This document shows positions 27,640 to 37,359 of a DNA stretch of 64,000 bases, one piece after another. Made by a program: the position numbers and the translations under genes. Position 1 is the first letter of the stretch; every line of letters begins with the position of its first letter. The stretch spans positions 788,001 through 852,000 of the forward strand of contig NZ_CP026363.1 in the NCBI RefSeq assembly GCF_004117055.1, read 5' to 3'. The DNA comes from Brevibacillus agri (lineage in GTDB: Bacteria; Bacillota; Bacilli; Brevibacillales; Brevibacillaceae). A model generated the notes under the pieces. The model saw only the letters and a list, made by a program, of their open reading frames with translations. It was not told the origin of the DNA and ran no database searches.

Positions 27640-28328
27640 TTACTTGAAATCTCTAGACCATTCAATATAATGGGTAGGTTCAGTATAAGATCCAGTATAC
27701 GTATTAGTTACTTTTCCAGTAAGCCAGTTAATCTCATCTACTTTCCAAGTTCCTCTGTCATAGAATCCTGTCCAATAATAAATTCTTGAAACATATGATG
27801 AACTTTCGGCTGGTCCAGTCCAAGTTTCTTCTGTTGTGTATGTTGTCGATATCTCTGTAGTCAAAGTGCTTTCTACTTCTTCGCCGACGGATGCTGGGCC
27901 ATTCCCAACAGAAACACTAGCTTTAACTCTTGCTGAGGAATTTACTTTCTTTGCTTGGGTCGTAGTAAGTTTAATTGTCTTCCCTTTGGAACAGAAATAA
28001 TTTGCACTGCTGCTGTAGGGTTATTGGAACTTTCTACCCGCTTAACTACATCAGATAGGTACATTGGTTTTATTTTGTCATCAGTGTTTTTACCAACTTT
28101 ATGAATAGTTATACTTTTAGCATCTCCAGCTTGCTCTACTATTTGTTCGATTTGCTCTTTTGTGACCATGCCTTGGGCTTCTTCGGCGATGTTTACAACG
28201 ACCTCTTGATCTTCGGCGCCAAGGAGTTTCAGTGACTCACTATAATCTTCTTTTGCAAACGAAAGGGATGGCAACATAGCCAGTAGACTTAATGTGCATA
28301 AAATAGCAATTGATTTTTTCTTAAACAC
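27640..28328 (-). pseudogene. Secreted-protein gene split by a one-base deletion
   Basis: The frame from ATG 28328 gives a signal peptide (MFKKKSIAILCTLSLLAMLP, then SFAKE) and about 100 mature residues, but it runs off after SVPKGRQ near 27985. One extra A in GGGAAGACA would restore PKGKTIKLTTTQAKKVNSSA and join it to the frame ending at 27640 (YWTGFYDRGTWKVDEINWLT). The restored protein would be about 229 residues. Family unknown. Sequencing error and true mutation cannot be told apart here. Confidence 0.65.
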
Positions 28329-28449
28329 AGTTCAATCACTCTTATTTTTTGGTATATAACAACATTATATCTTATTGGTAAATTTGTAAATATTTTCTTA
28401 TATTTTGTTTTATGTTCTGTTTAATATGAATTATTTGTATAATCCATCA

Positions 28450-28821
28450 ACCATATCACTAGCTAGTCGTCACATCGTCCATACAGTCATTCAGGAAGGC
28501 GTGTCGATCATCAAACTTGAGCGACTAGAGAATATTCGCAAGACGGCAAGAACAAGCCGTAAAAACGCCAAGAATCTGCATAGTTGGACGTTCTATCAGC
28601 TTCAACAATTCATCTCCAATAAAGCAACCCTTGTAGGCATACAAGTTGTGGAGGTCAATCCTGCCTACACTTCTCAAACTTGTCCTGTCTGCGGGGAGAA
28701 GAATAAAGCGAAAGACAGAAGATACGAATGTTCATGCGGATTCAAAACGCATCGTGATCGGGTTGGAGCGATCAATATCATACGTCAACCTGTGACAGAT
28801 GGTAACAATCTGTCAGCCTAA
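28450..28821 (+). pseudogene. TnpB (IS605/IS607 OrfB) C-terminal fragment
   Basis: Readable from SLASRHIVHTVIQEGVSIIK. It contains the RuvC-like Glu in IKLERLENIR, the zinc finger CPVCG...CSCG and the final RuvC Asp in THRDRVGAINI. The N-terminal two-thirds, with the first catalytic Asp, is missing. Such nucleases are the RNA-guided relatives of Cas12; this fragment is inactive. Confidence 0.85.
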
Positions 28822-28987
28822 GATGCTAGAGGCACTGTCTTAGGACGGGCTGATGAGACAGCCCTGAACTTGGGGGAACTACGGATAGCAGAAATGTACT
28901 TCCGACTACCACCCAAGAATCCACCCAAGAATCCCACTGATACCGAAAGGCTTCAGCTTGCGGCTTTAGCCGTGGGAGTCTCAATCA
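28822..28987 (+). mobile_element. Right-end region of an IS605-type element (possible omega-RNA region)
   Basis: Downstream of the tnpB fragment there is a conserved-looking non-coding stretch that ends in a stem (GCTTGCGGC/GCTTTAGCCGTGGGAG), typical of IS200/IS605 right ends. In active elements this region encodes the guide RNA of TnpB. A 12-bp duplication (CCACCCAAGAAT, twice) lies inside it. The element abuts the promoter region of the next gene. Confidence 0.5.
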
Positions 28988-29029
28988 TGCTATACTGATA
29001 GAGAATGATTTTTGAGGGAGGGAAGAGTG

Positions 29030-30805
29030 TTGTCAACGATTGTCCAGCAATCTTGGAAGCGCTGCCAGGAATCGAACCTCAAAGCTTGGGAGAAAGCCAA
29101 TGACCAGATCATTTCCAGCAAACGAATCAAAGAAATCATTCAGGAAAATCACCCTCTGATTCAAGAAAGCCTCCCGCTCTTCAACAAGCTTGCTCCTTTT
29201 TTGCTGTCGACAGAGCATATCGCTTTGCTGTCGGATCGGGATGGCAATATCATTCACACCGTCGGGGACCCTGTGTTTGCCAATCAGGCGCAAAAGGTGC
29301 AACTGCAGATCGGGGCGAACTGGACGGAGGATTACAAAGGAACCAATGCGATAGGAACGGCGCTGATCGCGCAGCAGCCGATCTCCGTGCAGGGCGACCA
29401 GCATTACTTTTTGGAGAACCGCTTTCTTTCCTGCTCGGCGGCGCCGATTTTTTCACCGACGGGCGAGCTGCTTGGCGTCATCGACATCAGCACGCGCAAG
29501 GAGTACACGCATCCGTTTGCCTTGACGATTGCCTGCATGATTGCGGAAGCCCTGCAAAATCGCTTTCTGTATGCCAACGCCGAGCGGGTCATTGCCCTGC
29601 CCGGCAGCACGGCCGTGAAAAGCAGCCAGGGAAAAGTGCCGCTCGTAGCTCTCGACAGGGACGAGCGGATCGTGGGCTTGAACGAATTGGCCAAGCAGCG
29701 GCTGGGAAAAGACGCTTTGGGAACGCGGCTGTCCCCGGAGCAGGAGCGCGCCGGACGGGATGTGCAGGATAACCGCCAGCGTTTCTGGGGGGCGCAAGCT
29801 GCAACAGACGGTGCTTCCAGGAACGCTGCGGCTGCCCCAAACCAAAAGCCGATGCCTGCACTCAAGCCGTTTCCGCGTCTCGCCGGATCGTGCCCGCTCT
29901 TTTTGCAGGCGAAAATGCTCGGGCAAAAGGCGGCGCAGGTTGATTTTCCCGTGCTGATTCTCGGCGAGAGCGGCACCGGAAAAGAGCTGTTCGCACAGAT
30001 GGTTCACGAGACAGGGCCGCGAGCGCAGGAGCCTTTTATCGCCGTGAACTGCAGTGCAATTTCAGAAAATTTGATCGAAAGCGAATTGTTCGGATACGAA
30101 AGCGGGGCGTTTACCGGGGCCAATCGCGAAGGAAGAATCGGCAAGTTTGAAGCGGCGAAGAAAGGGACGATCTTTTTGGATGAGATCGGGGACATGTCTT
30201 TGCGCGGACAGGCCGCTCTGCTGCGCGTGTTGCAGGAAAAGGTCGTCACGCCTGTAGGCAGCAACCAGTCGCGGCCGATTCATGCGCGGATCATCGCCGC
30301 CACGCACCGCAATTTGCCGGAGGAAATCAGGGCGGGGCGTTTTCGGGCGGATTTGTACTACCGGCTCAAAAGCGTCTCCATCCACCTGCCGCCGCTGCGC
30401 AAGCGAAGCGACATCGTCCAACTGGCCGAACATTTGATGCAGCAAATCGCCATGGGACAGCCATACGTCTTGCTCCCGGAGGCAAAAGCAAAGCTCGCCG
30501 CCTACTCCTGGCCGGGCAACGTTCGCGAGTTGCAGGGCGTGCTGGTGCAGGCTGCCTTTTTGTCCGACGGCGGGGAGATTGGCGAGGAGCACATCCAGCT
30601 TGAAGGCTTGACCGGAGAGGCGGAGCCTGTGCATGCGGTCCCATCCTTGCGGGAAACCGAGCTTGTGGCGATCAAGCGGGCGCTTGATTCGAGCGGAGGC
30701 AATGTGAGCCGGGCCGCCAAGCTGCTGCAAATCGGGCGAAACACCTTGTACCGCAAAATGGCGGAATACCATCTGACAGCGCCCGTCAACCAGGAGGAAC
30801 CATGA
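29030..30805 (+). CDS. Sigma-54-dependent activator, AcoR-like (GAF, AAA+, Fis-HTH)
   Basis: 591 residues. TTG 29030 is chosen because GGAGG ends seven bases upstream; GTG 29027 is the alternative. An N-terminal AcoR-type region with a GAF-like sensor ([16 protein letters not shown] to [10 protein letters not shown], about 70-170), a linker, an AAA+ domain with GESGTGKE (near 320), [15 protein letters not shown] (intact GAFTGA), Walker [12 protein letters not shown], and a Fis-type HTH at the end ([20 protein letters not shown]). AcoR-type proteins switch on aldehyde and acetoin catabolism, which fits the ALDH operon 2.5 kb away. It overlaps the next activator gene by four bases. Confidence 0.9.
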   Translation: MSTIVQQSWKRCQESNLKAWEKANDQIISSKRIKEIIQENHPLIQESLPLFNKLAPFLLSTEHIALLSDRDGNIIHTVGDPVFANQAQKVQLQIGANWTEDYKGTNAIGTALIAQQPISVQGDQHYFLENRFLSCSAAPIFSPTGELLGVIDISTRKEYTHPFALTIACMIAEALQNRFLYANAERVIALPGSTAVKSSQGKVPLVALDRDERIVGLNELAKQRLGKDALGTRLSPEQERAGRDVQDNRQRFWGAQAATDGASRNAAAAPNQKPMPALKPFPRLAGSCPLFLQAKMLGQKAAQVDFPVLILGESGTGKELFAQMVHETGPRAQEPFIAVNCSAISENLIESELFGYESGAFTGANREGRIGKFEAAKKGTIFLDEIGDMSLRGQAALLRVLQEKVVTPVGSNQSRPIHARIIAATHRNLPEEIRAGRFRADLYYRLKSVSIHLPPLRKRSDIVQLAEHLMQQIAMGQPYVLLPEAKAKLAAYSWPGNVRELQGVLVQAAFLSDGGEIGEEHIQLEGLTGEAEPVHAVPSLRETELVAIKRALDSSGGNVSRAAKLLQIGRNTLYRKMAEYHLTAPVNQEEP

Positions 30806-32664
30806 TCGCCCTGTACAGGCTGGATAAGGAGCTGGAGCGGAAAATGACCGCGCTGCTGGAAAACAGCGGGCAAAACATCGGATATTTTTACTCGATCAAA
30901 TCCATTCTCGACCAGATGATGAACCCGTTTGTCGCCATCACTACAGAAAAATACAGCGAGGAGCTGGAGGCGCTCTCGTTGCCCGTCGTCAGCCTGTCGA
31001 TAGACATGAATGACGTGCGCCGGGCTATCGCAACGCTTCCGGAGGAAGGGCGGGGCCACAAGGTCGTCGTGGTGTGCGCCACGCAAAAAGAAAAAAGCTG
31101 GTTGCAGCAGGAGTACGCTCTGGAAGAGGGGCAACCGCAGCCAGACTGCACGTTTCTCTGCGCAAAAGAGCTGGCGTATCCGCAGGAGCAGGCCGTCTAT
31201 CTCGTGCCGATCTGGAACCGCCATGCTTTTGCGCTGCACCCGGCCTCGCAGCAGTGGCATCCCGTCGAGCCTTCGCTCGCCACCCTGCGCAAAGCGGTGC
31301 AGCAGGCAGCCTCGCTGGTCACTTACACAAAGGAGCGGCTGCGCGAAAAGCATCAGATGGAAGCCGTCGTAAACTCGGCCCATGACGCGGTGATCGCCGT
31401 CGATCGGCACAGTCAGATTACGCTGGTCAACGAGCATGCCAAAATGCTGCTGGGGCTGTCAGGAGATGTGCTGGGCAAACCGATCACGGACTACATCCCG
31501 CACTCTGACATGCTGCGCGTGCTGAAGACGGGCAGGGAGGAACTGGGCGAAATCGCGACGGTGCGCGACCGTTCCATCGTCATCAATCGCATTCCGGTGA
31601 TCGTCAAGGATCAGGTTGTGGGGGCGGTGTCCAACTTCAAGGAAATCATCGACATTCAGAAGATGGAGATGACGCTGCGCAAAAAGCTGCACGACAACGG
31701 ACTGTCAGCCAGATACCGCCTGGACAGCATCGTCGGCTCCTCGCCTGCCATCCTCGAAACGAAGGAGCAGGCGGCGCTGTTTGCGAAAACGAACGCGACC
31801 GTGCTGATTACAGGGGAATCGGGAACGGGCAAGGAGCTGTTTGCCCAAGGCATCCACCTGGAAAGCGGACGCGCTGTCGGGCCGTTTTTGGCGGTGAACT
31901 GTGCGGCGCTCCCGGAGGGGCTTCTGGAGAGCGAGCTGTTCGGCTACGAGGATGGCGCTTTTACAGGGGCGAAAAAGGGCGGCAAGCCGGGCTTGTTCGA
32001 GCTGGCGCACGGAGGCACGCTGTTTTTGGACGAGATCGGGGAGATGCCGCTGCGCATTCAGGTGCTCTTGCTGCGCGTCCTGCAGGAGAGGCGCGTGCGT
32101 CGCGTCGGCGGCGAAAAAGTGATTCCCGTCGATGTACGGATTGTCGCGGCGACGAATCGCGAGCTGGCCAAGGAGATCGAGAAGGAGCAGTTTCGCGCCG
32201 ATCTCTACTACCGCATCAACATGCTCAGGCTCGATGTCCCTCCGTTGCGGGAGCGCCTGAGCGACATTCCGCTGCTGGTCGAGAGCATGATTCGCGAGAT
32301 GAACGAGCAGCACGAGAAAAAGATCAAGGAAGTCGATGAAGACATCTACCCGCTGTTTCAGAGTTACTCGTGGCCAGGCAATGTGCGGGAGCTGAGAAAT
32401 GTCGTCGAGCGGATGGTGCTGCTGGCAAAAGGGGGAAGAATCGGCAAGGAGGACGCAGGCTTTTTGTTCGCGAGGCAAAAGGGAGGGCACGACGGCAGGC
32501 TGCCCGTGCCGCCGGAAGCAAGCGAAGCAGAGCGGAACCCCGAAGCGCAGCAAATTGCCAGCGCGCTGCAGCAGACGAGATACAACAAGACTCTTGCGGC
32601 AAAGGCATTGGGCATGGATCGAACTACACTGTGGCGGAAAATGAAACAGTATCGTCTGGAGTGA
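30802..32664 (+). CDS. Sigma-54-dependent activator, PrpR-like (PAS, AAA+, Fis-HTH)
   Basis: 620 residues from ATG 30802 (ATGA overlap with the previous gene). The N-terminal 180 residues resemble the PrpR-type sensor; then a PAS domain ([20 protein letters not shown] to [11 protein letters not shown]), AAA+ with GESGTGKE, the GAFTGA loop ([11 protein letters not shown]), [30 protein letters not shown], and a Fis HTH ([20 protein letters not shown]). Likely controls the operon starting 190 bases downstream, whose promoter fits sigma-54. The inducer is unknown; a hydroxy-acid or a product of it is a fair guess. Confidence 0.9.
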   Translation: MIALYRLDKELERKMTALLENSGQNIGYFYSIKSILDQMMNPFVAITTEKYSEELEALSLPVVSLSIDMNDVRRAIATLPEEGRGHKVVVVCATQKEKSWLQQEYALEEGQPQPDCTFLCAKELAYPQEQAVYLVPIWNRHAFALHPASQQWHPVEPSLATLRKAVQQAASLVTYTKERLREKHQMEAVVNSAHDAVIAVDRHSQITLVNEHAKMLLGLSGDVLGKPITDYIPHSDMLRVLKTGREELGEIATVRDRSIVINRIPVIVKDQVVGAVSNFKEIIDIQKMEMTLRKKLHDNGLSARYRLDSIVGSSPAILETKEQAALFAKTNATVLITGESGTGKELFAQGIHLESGRAVGPFLAVNCAALPEGLLESELFGYEDGAFTGAKKGGKPGLFELAHGGTLFLDEIGEMPLRIQVLLLRVLQERRVRRVGGEKVIPVDVRIVAATNRELAKEIEKEQFRADLYYRINMLRLDVPPLRERLSDIPLLVESMIREMNEQHEKKIKEVDEDIYPLFQSYSWPGNVRELRNVVERMVLLAKGGRIGKEDAGFLFARQKGGHDGRLPVPPEASEAERNPEAQQIASALQQTRYNKTLAAKALGMDRTTLWRKMKQYRLE

Positions 32665-32665
32665 G

Positions 32666-32698
32666 CAAAGTGTTGCAACGTTGTGTTGCAACACTTTG
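32666..32698 (+). promoter_or_regulatory. Perfect 14-bp inverted repeat, candidate activator site
   Basis: CAAAGTGTTGCAAC (32666-32679), five bases, GTTGCAACACTTTG (32685-32698). It contains the word TGTTGCAAC twice. Just after the activator gene and about 90 bases before the sigma-54 promoter. It could also be a terminator, but no good T-run follows. Confidence 0.65.
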
Positions 32699-32786
32699 TT
32701 GTTTTATGAGGGAGGAAGCATCGAGACGGCGTGGACAGTCGAGACAAAATGTAAGCGTTTTACCGCGTTAACGCGATTGCACCTGC

Positions 32787-32803
32787 TTGGCATCAAACGT
32801 GCA
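32787..32803 (+). promoter_or_regulatory. Sigma-54 promoter of the hydroxy-acid operon
   Basis: TTGGCATCAAACGTGCA has GG and GC at the exact -24/-12 spacing; TTGGCA and TGCA match the consensus. It lies about 55 bases before the first gene. Confidence 0.8.
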
Positions 32804-32857
32804 TTTACTATCTGGTGCATATAGTCAAAAAATTTAGATCATTTAGGGGGGAGTCGA

Positions 32858-33934
32858 TTGCTTCACTATTCGATTGCAGTCATTCCGGGAGACGGTATTG
32901 GTCCAGAGGTGATGGACGAAGGCTTGAAGGTTTTGGCGGCGCTGGAAGAAGCGCACGGCGGGATTCGCTTTACCCGTGACGTCATGGACTGGAACTGCCA
33001 GTACTACCTCACGCATGGCAGGATGATGCCGGAAAATGGACTACATACATTGAAGGACTACGATCTGATCTTGCTGGGAGCTGTCGGGGCGCCGGAAGTA
33101 CCGGATCACGTGTCGGTGTGGGAGCTGATTTTGCCGATTCGCCGTGCCTTCCAGCAGTATGTGAACCTGCGGCCTGTCAAGCTGCTCAAAGGGTTGGAGA
33201 GCCCGCTGCGCTACAAAGGGCACGCCGATCTCGACTTCGTCGTCGTCCGGGAAAATACAGAGGGCGAGTATTCCAACATGGGCGGGCGGATGCACCAGGG
33301 GACGCCGTACGAGATGGCGGTGCAAAACAACGTATTTACTCGCTACGGCACCGAGCGCATTCTCAAATACGCGTACGCGCTGGCGGAAAAGCGGCCGAAA
33401 AAGAGCGTGACGGCGGCGACCAAGTCCAACGGCATCAACCATTCCATGCCTTTCTGGGATGAGATCGTCAAGGAAATCAGCCGGGAGCACCCAGACATTC
33501 AGACCAACCTGTATCATATCGACGCATTGGCCGCTTACTTTATCACGCGCCCGGAGACGTTTGACGTCGTGGTCGCCAGCAACCTGTTCGGAGACATTTT
33601 GACAGACCTTGGGGCAGCGATTGTCGGCGGCTTGGGGCTGGCACCGTCTGCGAACATCAATCCCGAGCGCAAATACCCGTCCATGTTTGAGCCGATTCAT
33701 GGCTCTGCGCCCGATATCGCCGGAAAAGGCATCGCCAACCCGATCGCACAGGTGTGGAGCCTCAGCATGATGATGGACCACCTCGACTTGCCGGATGCAA
33801 GCGCCGTCATTATGAACGCGATCGAACAAGTGCTGCAGGAGGGCAAGGTGCTGACGCCTGACCTCGGGGGCAAGGCGACGACAAAGGAAGTGGGAGACGA
33901 GCTTGTCCGGCACATCTACCTGGCAACCAGATAA
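32858..33934 (+). CDS. Tartrate / D-malate dehydrogenase-like enzyme (isocitrate/isopropylmalate DH family)
   Basis: 358 residues from TTG 32858 behind GGGGGGAG. Family markers: IAVIPGDGIGPEVM at the start, RENTEGEYSNMGGR for the substrate phosphate/carboxylate loop, VVASNLFGDILTDLGAAI with metal-binding aspartates, and EPIHGSAPDIAGKGIANP near the end. The length and the EYSNMGGR form fit the tartrate dehydrogenase/decarboxylase and D-malate dehydrogenase branch better than LeuB. NAD- and Mn/Mg-dependent oxidation of a 2-hydroxy-dicarboxylate. First gene of the operon. Confidence 0.85.
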   Translation: MLHYSIAVIPGDGIGPEVMDEGLKVLAALEEAHGGIRFTRDVMDWNCQYYLTHGRMMPENGLHTLKDYDLILLGAVGAPEVPDHVSVWELILPIRRAFQQYVNLRPVKLLKGLESPLRYKGHADLDFVVVRENTEGEYSNMGGRMHQGTPYEMAVQNNVFTRYGTERILKYAYALAEKRPKKSVTAATKSNGINHSMPFWDEIVKEISREHPDIQTNLYHIDALAAYFITRPETFDVVVASNLFGDILTDLGAAIVGGLGLAPSANINPERKYPSMFEPIHGSAPDIAGKGIANPIAQVWSLSMMMDHLDLPDASAVIMNAIEQVLQEGKVLTPDLGGKATTKEVGDELVRHIYLATR

Positions 33935-33955
33935 AAACAAAGGAGGAAAAGGAGC

Positions 33956-35380
33956 ATGGAACCAAAAACGTATGACCTGTACATCGGCGGAGAATGGATC
34001 AAAACAGAGAGCTACATTCCCGTTTTTCACAAATACAGCGGCGAGTGCATCGCGCATATCGCCCGCGCCGAACAGCAGCACGTCACGACGGCGGTAGAAG
34101 CGGCCTGGCAGACGTTCAAGCAGGATAAGCTGACGCCGTTTCAGCGCTATCAAATTTTGCTGAAGGCTTCCGCGCTGATGGAGGAGCGCCGCGAGGAAAT
34201 GGAGCTGTCGCTGATTCGCGAGGTGGGGAAAACGCGCAAGGACGCGCAGAACGAGCTGGACCGCACGATCAACACGCTGCGCCTGTCGGCGGAGGAAGCG
34301 AAAAAAATTCACGGCGAAATGATTCCGCTGCAATCGACGGAAGGCTCGGAAAATCGCCTGGGCTTTACGATCCGCGTACCTAAAGGCGTCATCGGAGCGA
34401 TTACTCCGTTCAACTACCCGCTTTTGCTCAGCACGCACAAGATCGCTCCTGCGCTCGCCGCGGGAAATACGTTGGTAGTCAAGCCGGCGACGGTCACGCC
34501 GATCGCGACCTTCCTTTTGCTGGACGTATTGGAGGAAGCGGGCCTGCCCAAAGGGTATGTGAACATCGTGACAGGCGCAGGCAGCGAGGTGGGAGAATGG
34601 CTGCTGGATGAGGAACGCATCGCCATGTACACCTTCACCGGGTCGGGCGAGGTGGGCCGCCATATCAAGGAGCGCAGCGGCATGCGTCCGGTGGCGCTGG
34701 AGCTTGGCAACAACTCGCCCAATCTCGTACACCACGATGCAGACCTGGAGCTGGCGGCCCGTCAGACAGCCGCGCGCAGCTTTCATAACGCAGGCCAGGC
34801 GTGCATCGCCGTGCAGCGCATTTACGTACACGAGGACGTGGTGGAAAAGTTCAGCGAGCTGTACATCGCGCACGTCAAGCAGTTGAAAGTAGGCAATCCG
34901 GAAGACCCGGAAACAGACGTAGGGCCGATGATTAGCGAAAAAGAAGCCAAACGCACGGAGGAATGGGTGCAGGAAGCGATCAGCCAGGGGGCGCAGTCGC
35001 TTTTGCCAGTCAAACGGGAAGGCGCTCTTTTCTATCCGGCGGTGCTCGTCAATACGAAGCCGGAGATGAAGGTCGTGTGCCGGGAAGTGTTTGCTCCTGT
35101 CGTGACGATCATTCCGTACAGCGATCTGGAGGACGCTTTTTCCCAGGCCAACGATTCGGAGTACGGCTTGCAGGCGGGAATTTTCACCCGCGATCTGAAT
35201 GTCGCGATGAAAGCGGCGCGTACCTTGGAATACGGCGGTGTCGTCATCAACGACGTCTCGACCTACCGCAACGACGTCATGCCGTATGGCGGCGTGAAAA
35301 ACAGCGGACTGGGCAAGGAAGGCCCGCGCTACGCCGTAGAAGAAATGACCGACGAAAGAATGGTGGTGATTAATCTATGA
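33956..35380 (+). CDS. NAD(P)-dependent aldehyde dehydrogenase
   Basis: 474 residues from ATG 33956 behind AAAGGAGG. Catalytic Cys in NAGQACIAVQR (near 283), general base Glu in VALELGNNSPN (near 250; the usual ELGGN is changed to ELGNN), cofactor site TPFNYPLLLSTHKIAPALAA. Similar in outline to lactaldehyde/glyceraldehyde-type dehydrogenases. In the operon it probably removes a small hydroxy- or keto-aldehyde, such as tartronate or glycolate semialdehyde; the substrate is inferred. The stop overlaps the next start by four bases. Confidence 0.88.
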   Translation: MEPKTYDLYIGGEWIKTESYIPVFHKYSGECIAHIARAEQQHVTTAVEAAWQTFKQDKLTPFQRYQILLKASALMEERREEMELSLIREVGKTRKDAQNELDRTINTLRLSAEEAKKIHGEMIPLQSTEGSENRLGFTIRVPKGVIGAITPFNYPLLLSTHKIAPALAAGNTLVVKPATVTPIATFLLLDVLEEAGLPKGYVNIVTGAGSEVGEWLLDEERIAMYTFTGSGEVGRHIKERSGMRPVALELGNNSPNLVHHDADLELAARQTAARSFHNAGQACIAVQRIYVHEDVVEKFSELYIAHVKQLKVGNPEDPETDVGPMISEKEAKRTEEWVQEAISQGAQSLLPVKREGALFYPAVLVNTKPEMKVVCREVFAPVVTIIPYSDLEDAFSQANDSEYGLQAGIFTRDLNVAMKAARTLEYGGVVINDVSTYRNDVMPYGGVKNSGLGKEGPRYAVEEMTDERMVVINL

Positions 35381-36147
35381 ACGGACAACTGCTGCAAGGA
35401 AAAACCGCGCTGGTAACAGGTGCCGGGTCAGGGATGGGAAAAGCGATCGCCAAGCTGTTTGCCGCAGAAGGAGCCAATGTCATCCTCGCTGATCTAAACG
35501 AAGAAGCCGCTTTGCAGGTGGTCGCCGAATTGCCGGAAGGAAGCGGGCACGCGGTGCAAGCCGATGTAGCTGACGATGAGAGCGTAGCCGCGCTCGTCCG
35601 GGAAACGCTCGATGTCTACGGAGCGCCCGATGTGCTGGTCAATTGCGCCGGAGTGCCACAGGCGTTCACCCCTATCGAGGAGCTGACGCTCGCCCAATGG
35701 GATCGGATCATGTCCGTCAATACCAAATCGATCTATTTGACAACCAGGCATGCGGTTCCGCATATGAAAGCGAAAAACAAAGGAAGCATCATCAACATCG
35801 CCTCGATTGCCGGGATTCGCGCGCGGCCTGGCCTCAACGCCTACTGCGCCTCCAAAGGAGCGGCGATCATGCTGAGCAAGGCTTTGGCGATCGAGCTGGC
35901 CCCTCATCACATCCGGGTCAATGTCATCAATCCGGGCCCGGCCGAGACGCCGATGCTGGGCAAATTCATCAACGGGGACGAAGCAGAGGTAGAAGCCGGG
36001 AAAAAAGATATTTTCATCAGTAGCGTTCCGCTGGGGGAGCTGATTCAGCCGGAGGATATCGCGCAAGCCGCCCTGTACCTGGCATCTGATCTGTCGAAAA
36101 TCGTGACGGGCGAGGTCATGAATGTGGACGGTGGAAGAGGAATCTAG
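35377..36147 (+). CDS. Short-chain dehydrogenase/reductase (SDR)
   Basis: 256 residues from ATG 35377 (ATGA overlap). Cofactor motif VTGAGSGMGKAIA (12-24), an acidic residue in ILADLNEEA that favours NAD(H), the structural NCAG motif, catalytic Ser in INIASIAG, and YCASKGA with the Tyr-Lys pair. C-terminal VTGEVMNVDGG as in classical SDRs. Substrate inferred as a hydroxy-acid or its semialdehyde from operon context. Confidence 0.9.
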   Translation: MNGQLLQGKTALVTGAGSGMGKAIAKLFAAEGANVILADLNEEAALQVVAELPEGSGHAVQADVADDESVAALVRETLDVYGAPDVLVNCAGVPQAFTPIEELTLAQWDRIMSVNTKSIYLTTRHAVPHMKAKNKGSIINIASIAGIRARPGLNAYCASKGAAIMLSKALAIELAPHHIRVNVINPGPAETPMLGKFINGDEAEVEAGKKDIFISSVPLGELIQPEDIAQAALYLASDLSKIVTGEVMNVDGGRGI

Positions 36148-36225
36148 TAGCTAGTCAAATGAGCGGAATTTTCATATTATTAAATAAATTAAAAACAAAC
36201 AAACACAAATAGGGGGTATTGCAAT

Positions 36226-37296
36226 ATGTCTCGAAAGAAGTGGAGTTTCGTGCTATCTGGCATCATGTCTGTTTCGTTATTACTGGCGGCATGCGGAGGC
36301 GGAGGCGGTCAACAGGCCGCCCAGCCTTCCGGACAAGGCGGGGGACAGCCAGCCGCGCAAACGGGAGCGCCGTCGAGCGACGGGCAAAGCTATGTCTTCA
36401 AGGCGGGGCACTCCTTGACCGAAGACCACCCGTACCATCTGGCGCTGAAAAAGATGGCCGAGGATGTAGACAAGCGTTCGAACGGAAAAGTGAAAATCGA
36501 GGTGTATCCATTGAGCCAACTCGGGGCCGAGCGGGAGCTGACAGAGGCACTGACGTTTGGAACGGCAGATATGTCGATTACGTCAACCGCGCCTGTCACG
36601 AATTTTTATGCCAAGCTGGGCGTGCTCGACCTGCCTTTCCTGTTTGAGAGCCGCGAGCAAGCGTACAAGGTGCTCGATGGAAAAGTCGGAGAAGAGATGC
36701 TGAAAAACTTGGAAAGCGCCAACCTCGTTGGCCTGGCTTGGGCTGAAAACGGTTTCCGCCACATCACGAACGGAACGAAAGACATCAAGAAGCCGGAGGA
36801 CGTCTCCGGCATGAAGATTCGTACCCAGGAAAATCCGATTCACCTCGCTGCCTTCGAGACGCTGGGCGCCAAGCCCACGCCGATGGCATGGACAGAGGCG
36901 TTGACCGCTTTGCAGCAAGGAGTGGTAGACGCGCAGGAAAATCCGGCGATCGTCGCACAGACCTACAAGCTGTACGATTCGAAGCAAACGCACATGTCGC
37001 TGACCGGGCACGTGTACTCCGCGGCGATGATTTTGTTCAGCAAGCCGGTGTGGGACAAACTTCCCGCAGACGTTCAGCAACTGATTGCGGAAGAAGCGAA
37101 AAAAGCCGGGCAGTACGAGCGTGAGCTGATGATTAAGATGGAGGAAGAAGCGATTGCCAACCTCAAGACAAAAGGGGTTGTCGTGACAGAGGACGTCGAC
37201 AAGCAGGCTTTCCGCGAGGCCATGAAGCCTGTGTACGACAAGTTTTCCGACCAGTTTGGCAAAGAGCTGGTGGATGAAATCGTCAACACGAAATAA
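36226..37296 (+). CDS. dctP: TRAP transporter substrate-binding lipoprotein (DctP family)
   Basis: 356 residues from ATG 36226 behind GGGGG. Lipoprotein signal ending LLAACGGG (lipid-modified Cys near residue 25), then a low-complexity Gln/Pro/Gly linker that tethers the domain to the membrane. DctP body: GHSLTEDHPYHLALKKMAED, KIEVYPLSQLG, the conserved Arg in GMKIRTQENPIH (usual carboxylate ligand), and VVDAQENP. It binds an acidic substrate outside the cell and delivers it to DctQM. The 78 bases before it hold no clear promoter, so it is probably read from the operon start. Confidence 0.92.
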   Translation: MSRKKWSFVLSGIMSVSLLLAACGGGGGQQAAQPSGQGGGQPAAQTGAPSSDGQSYVFKAGHSLTEDHPYHLALKKMAEDVDKRSNGKVKIEVYPLSQLGAERELTEALTFGTADMSITSTAPVTNFYAKLGVLDLPFLFESREQAYKVLDGKVGEEMLKNLESANLVGLAWAENGFRHITNGTKDIKKPEDVSGMKIRTQENPIHLAAFETLGAKPTPMAWTEALTALQQGVVDAQENPAIVAQTYKLYDSKQTHMSLTGHVYSAAMILFSKPVWDKLPADVQQLIAEEAKKAGQYERELMIKMEEEAIANLKTKGVVVTEDVDKQAFREAMKPVYDKFSDQFGKELVDEIVNTK

Positions 37297-37359
37297 ACGG
37301 CAAAAGGGAGAGGGGCCAGGCGGCTTTTCTCCCCCCTTTTCCACGAAAGGAGAAACTGT

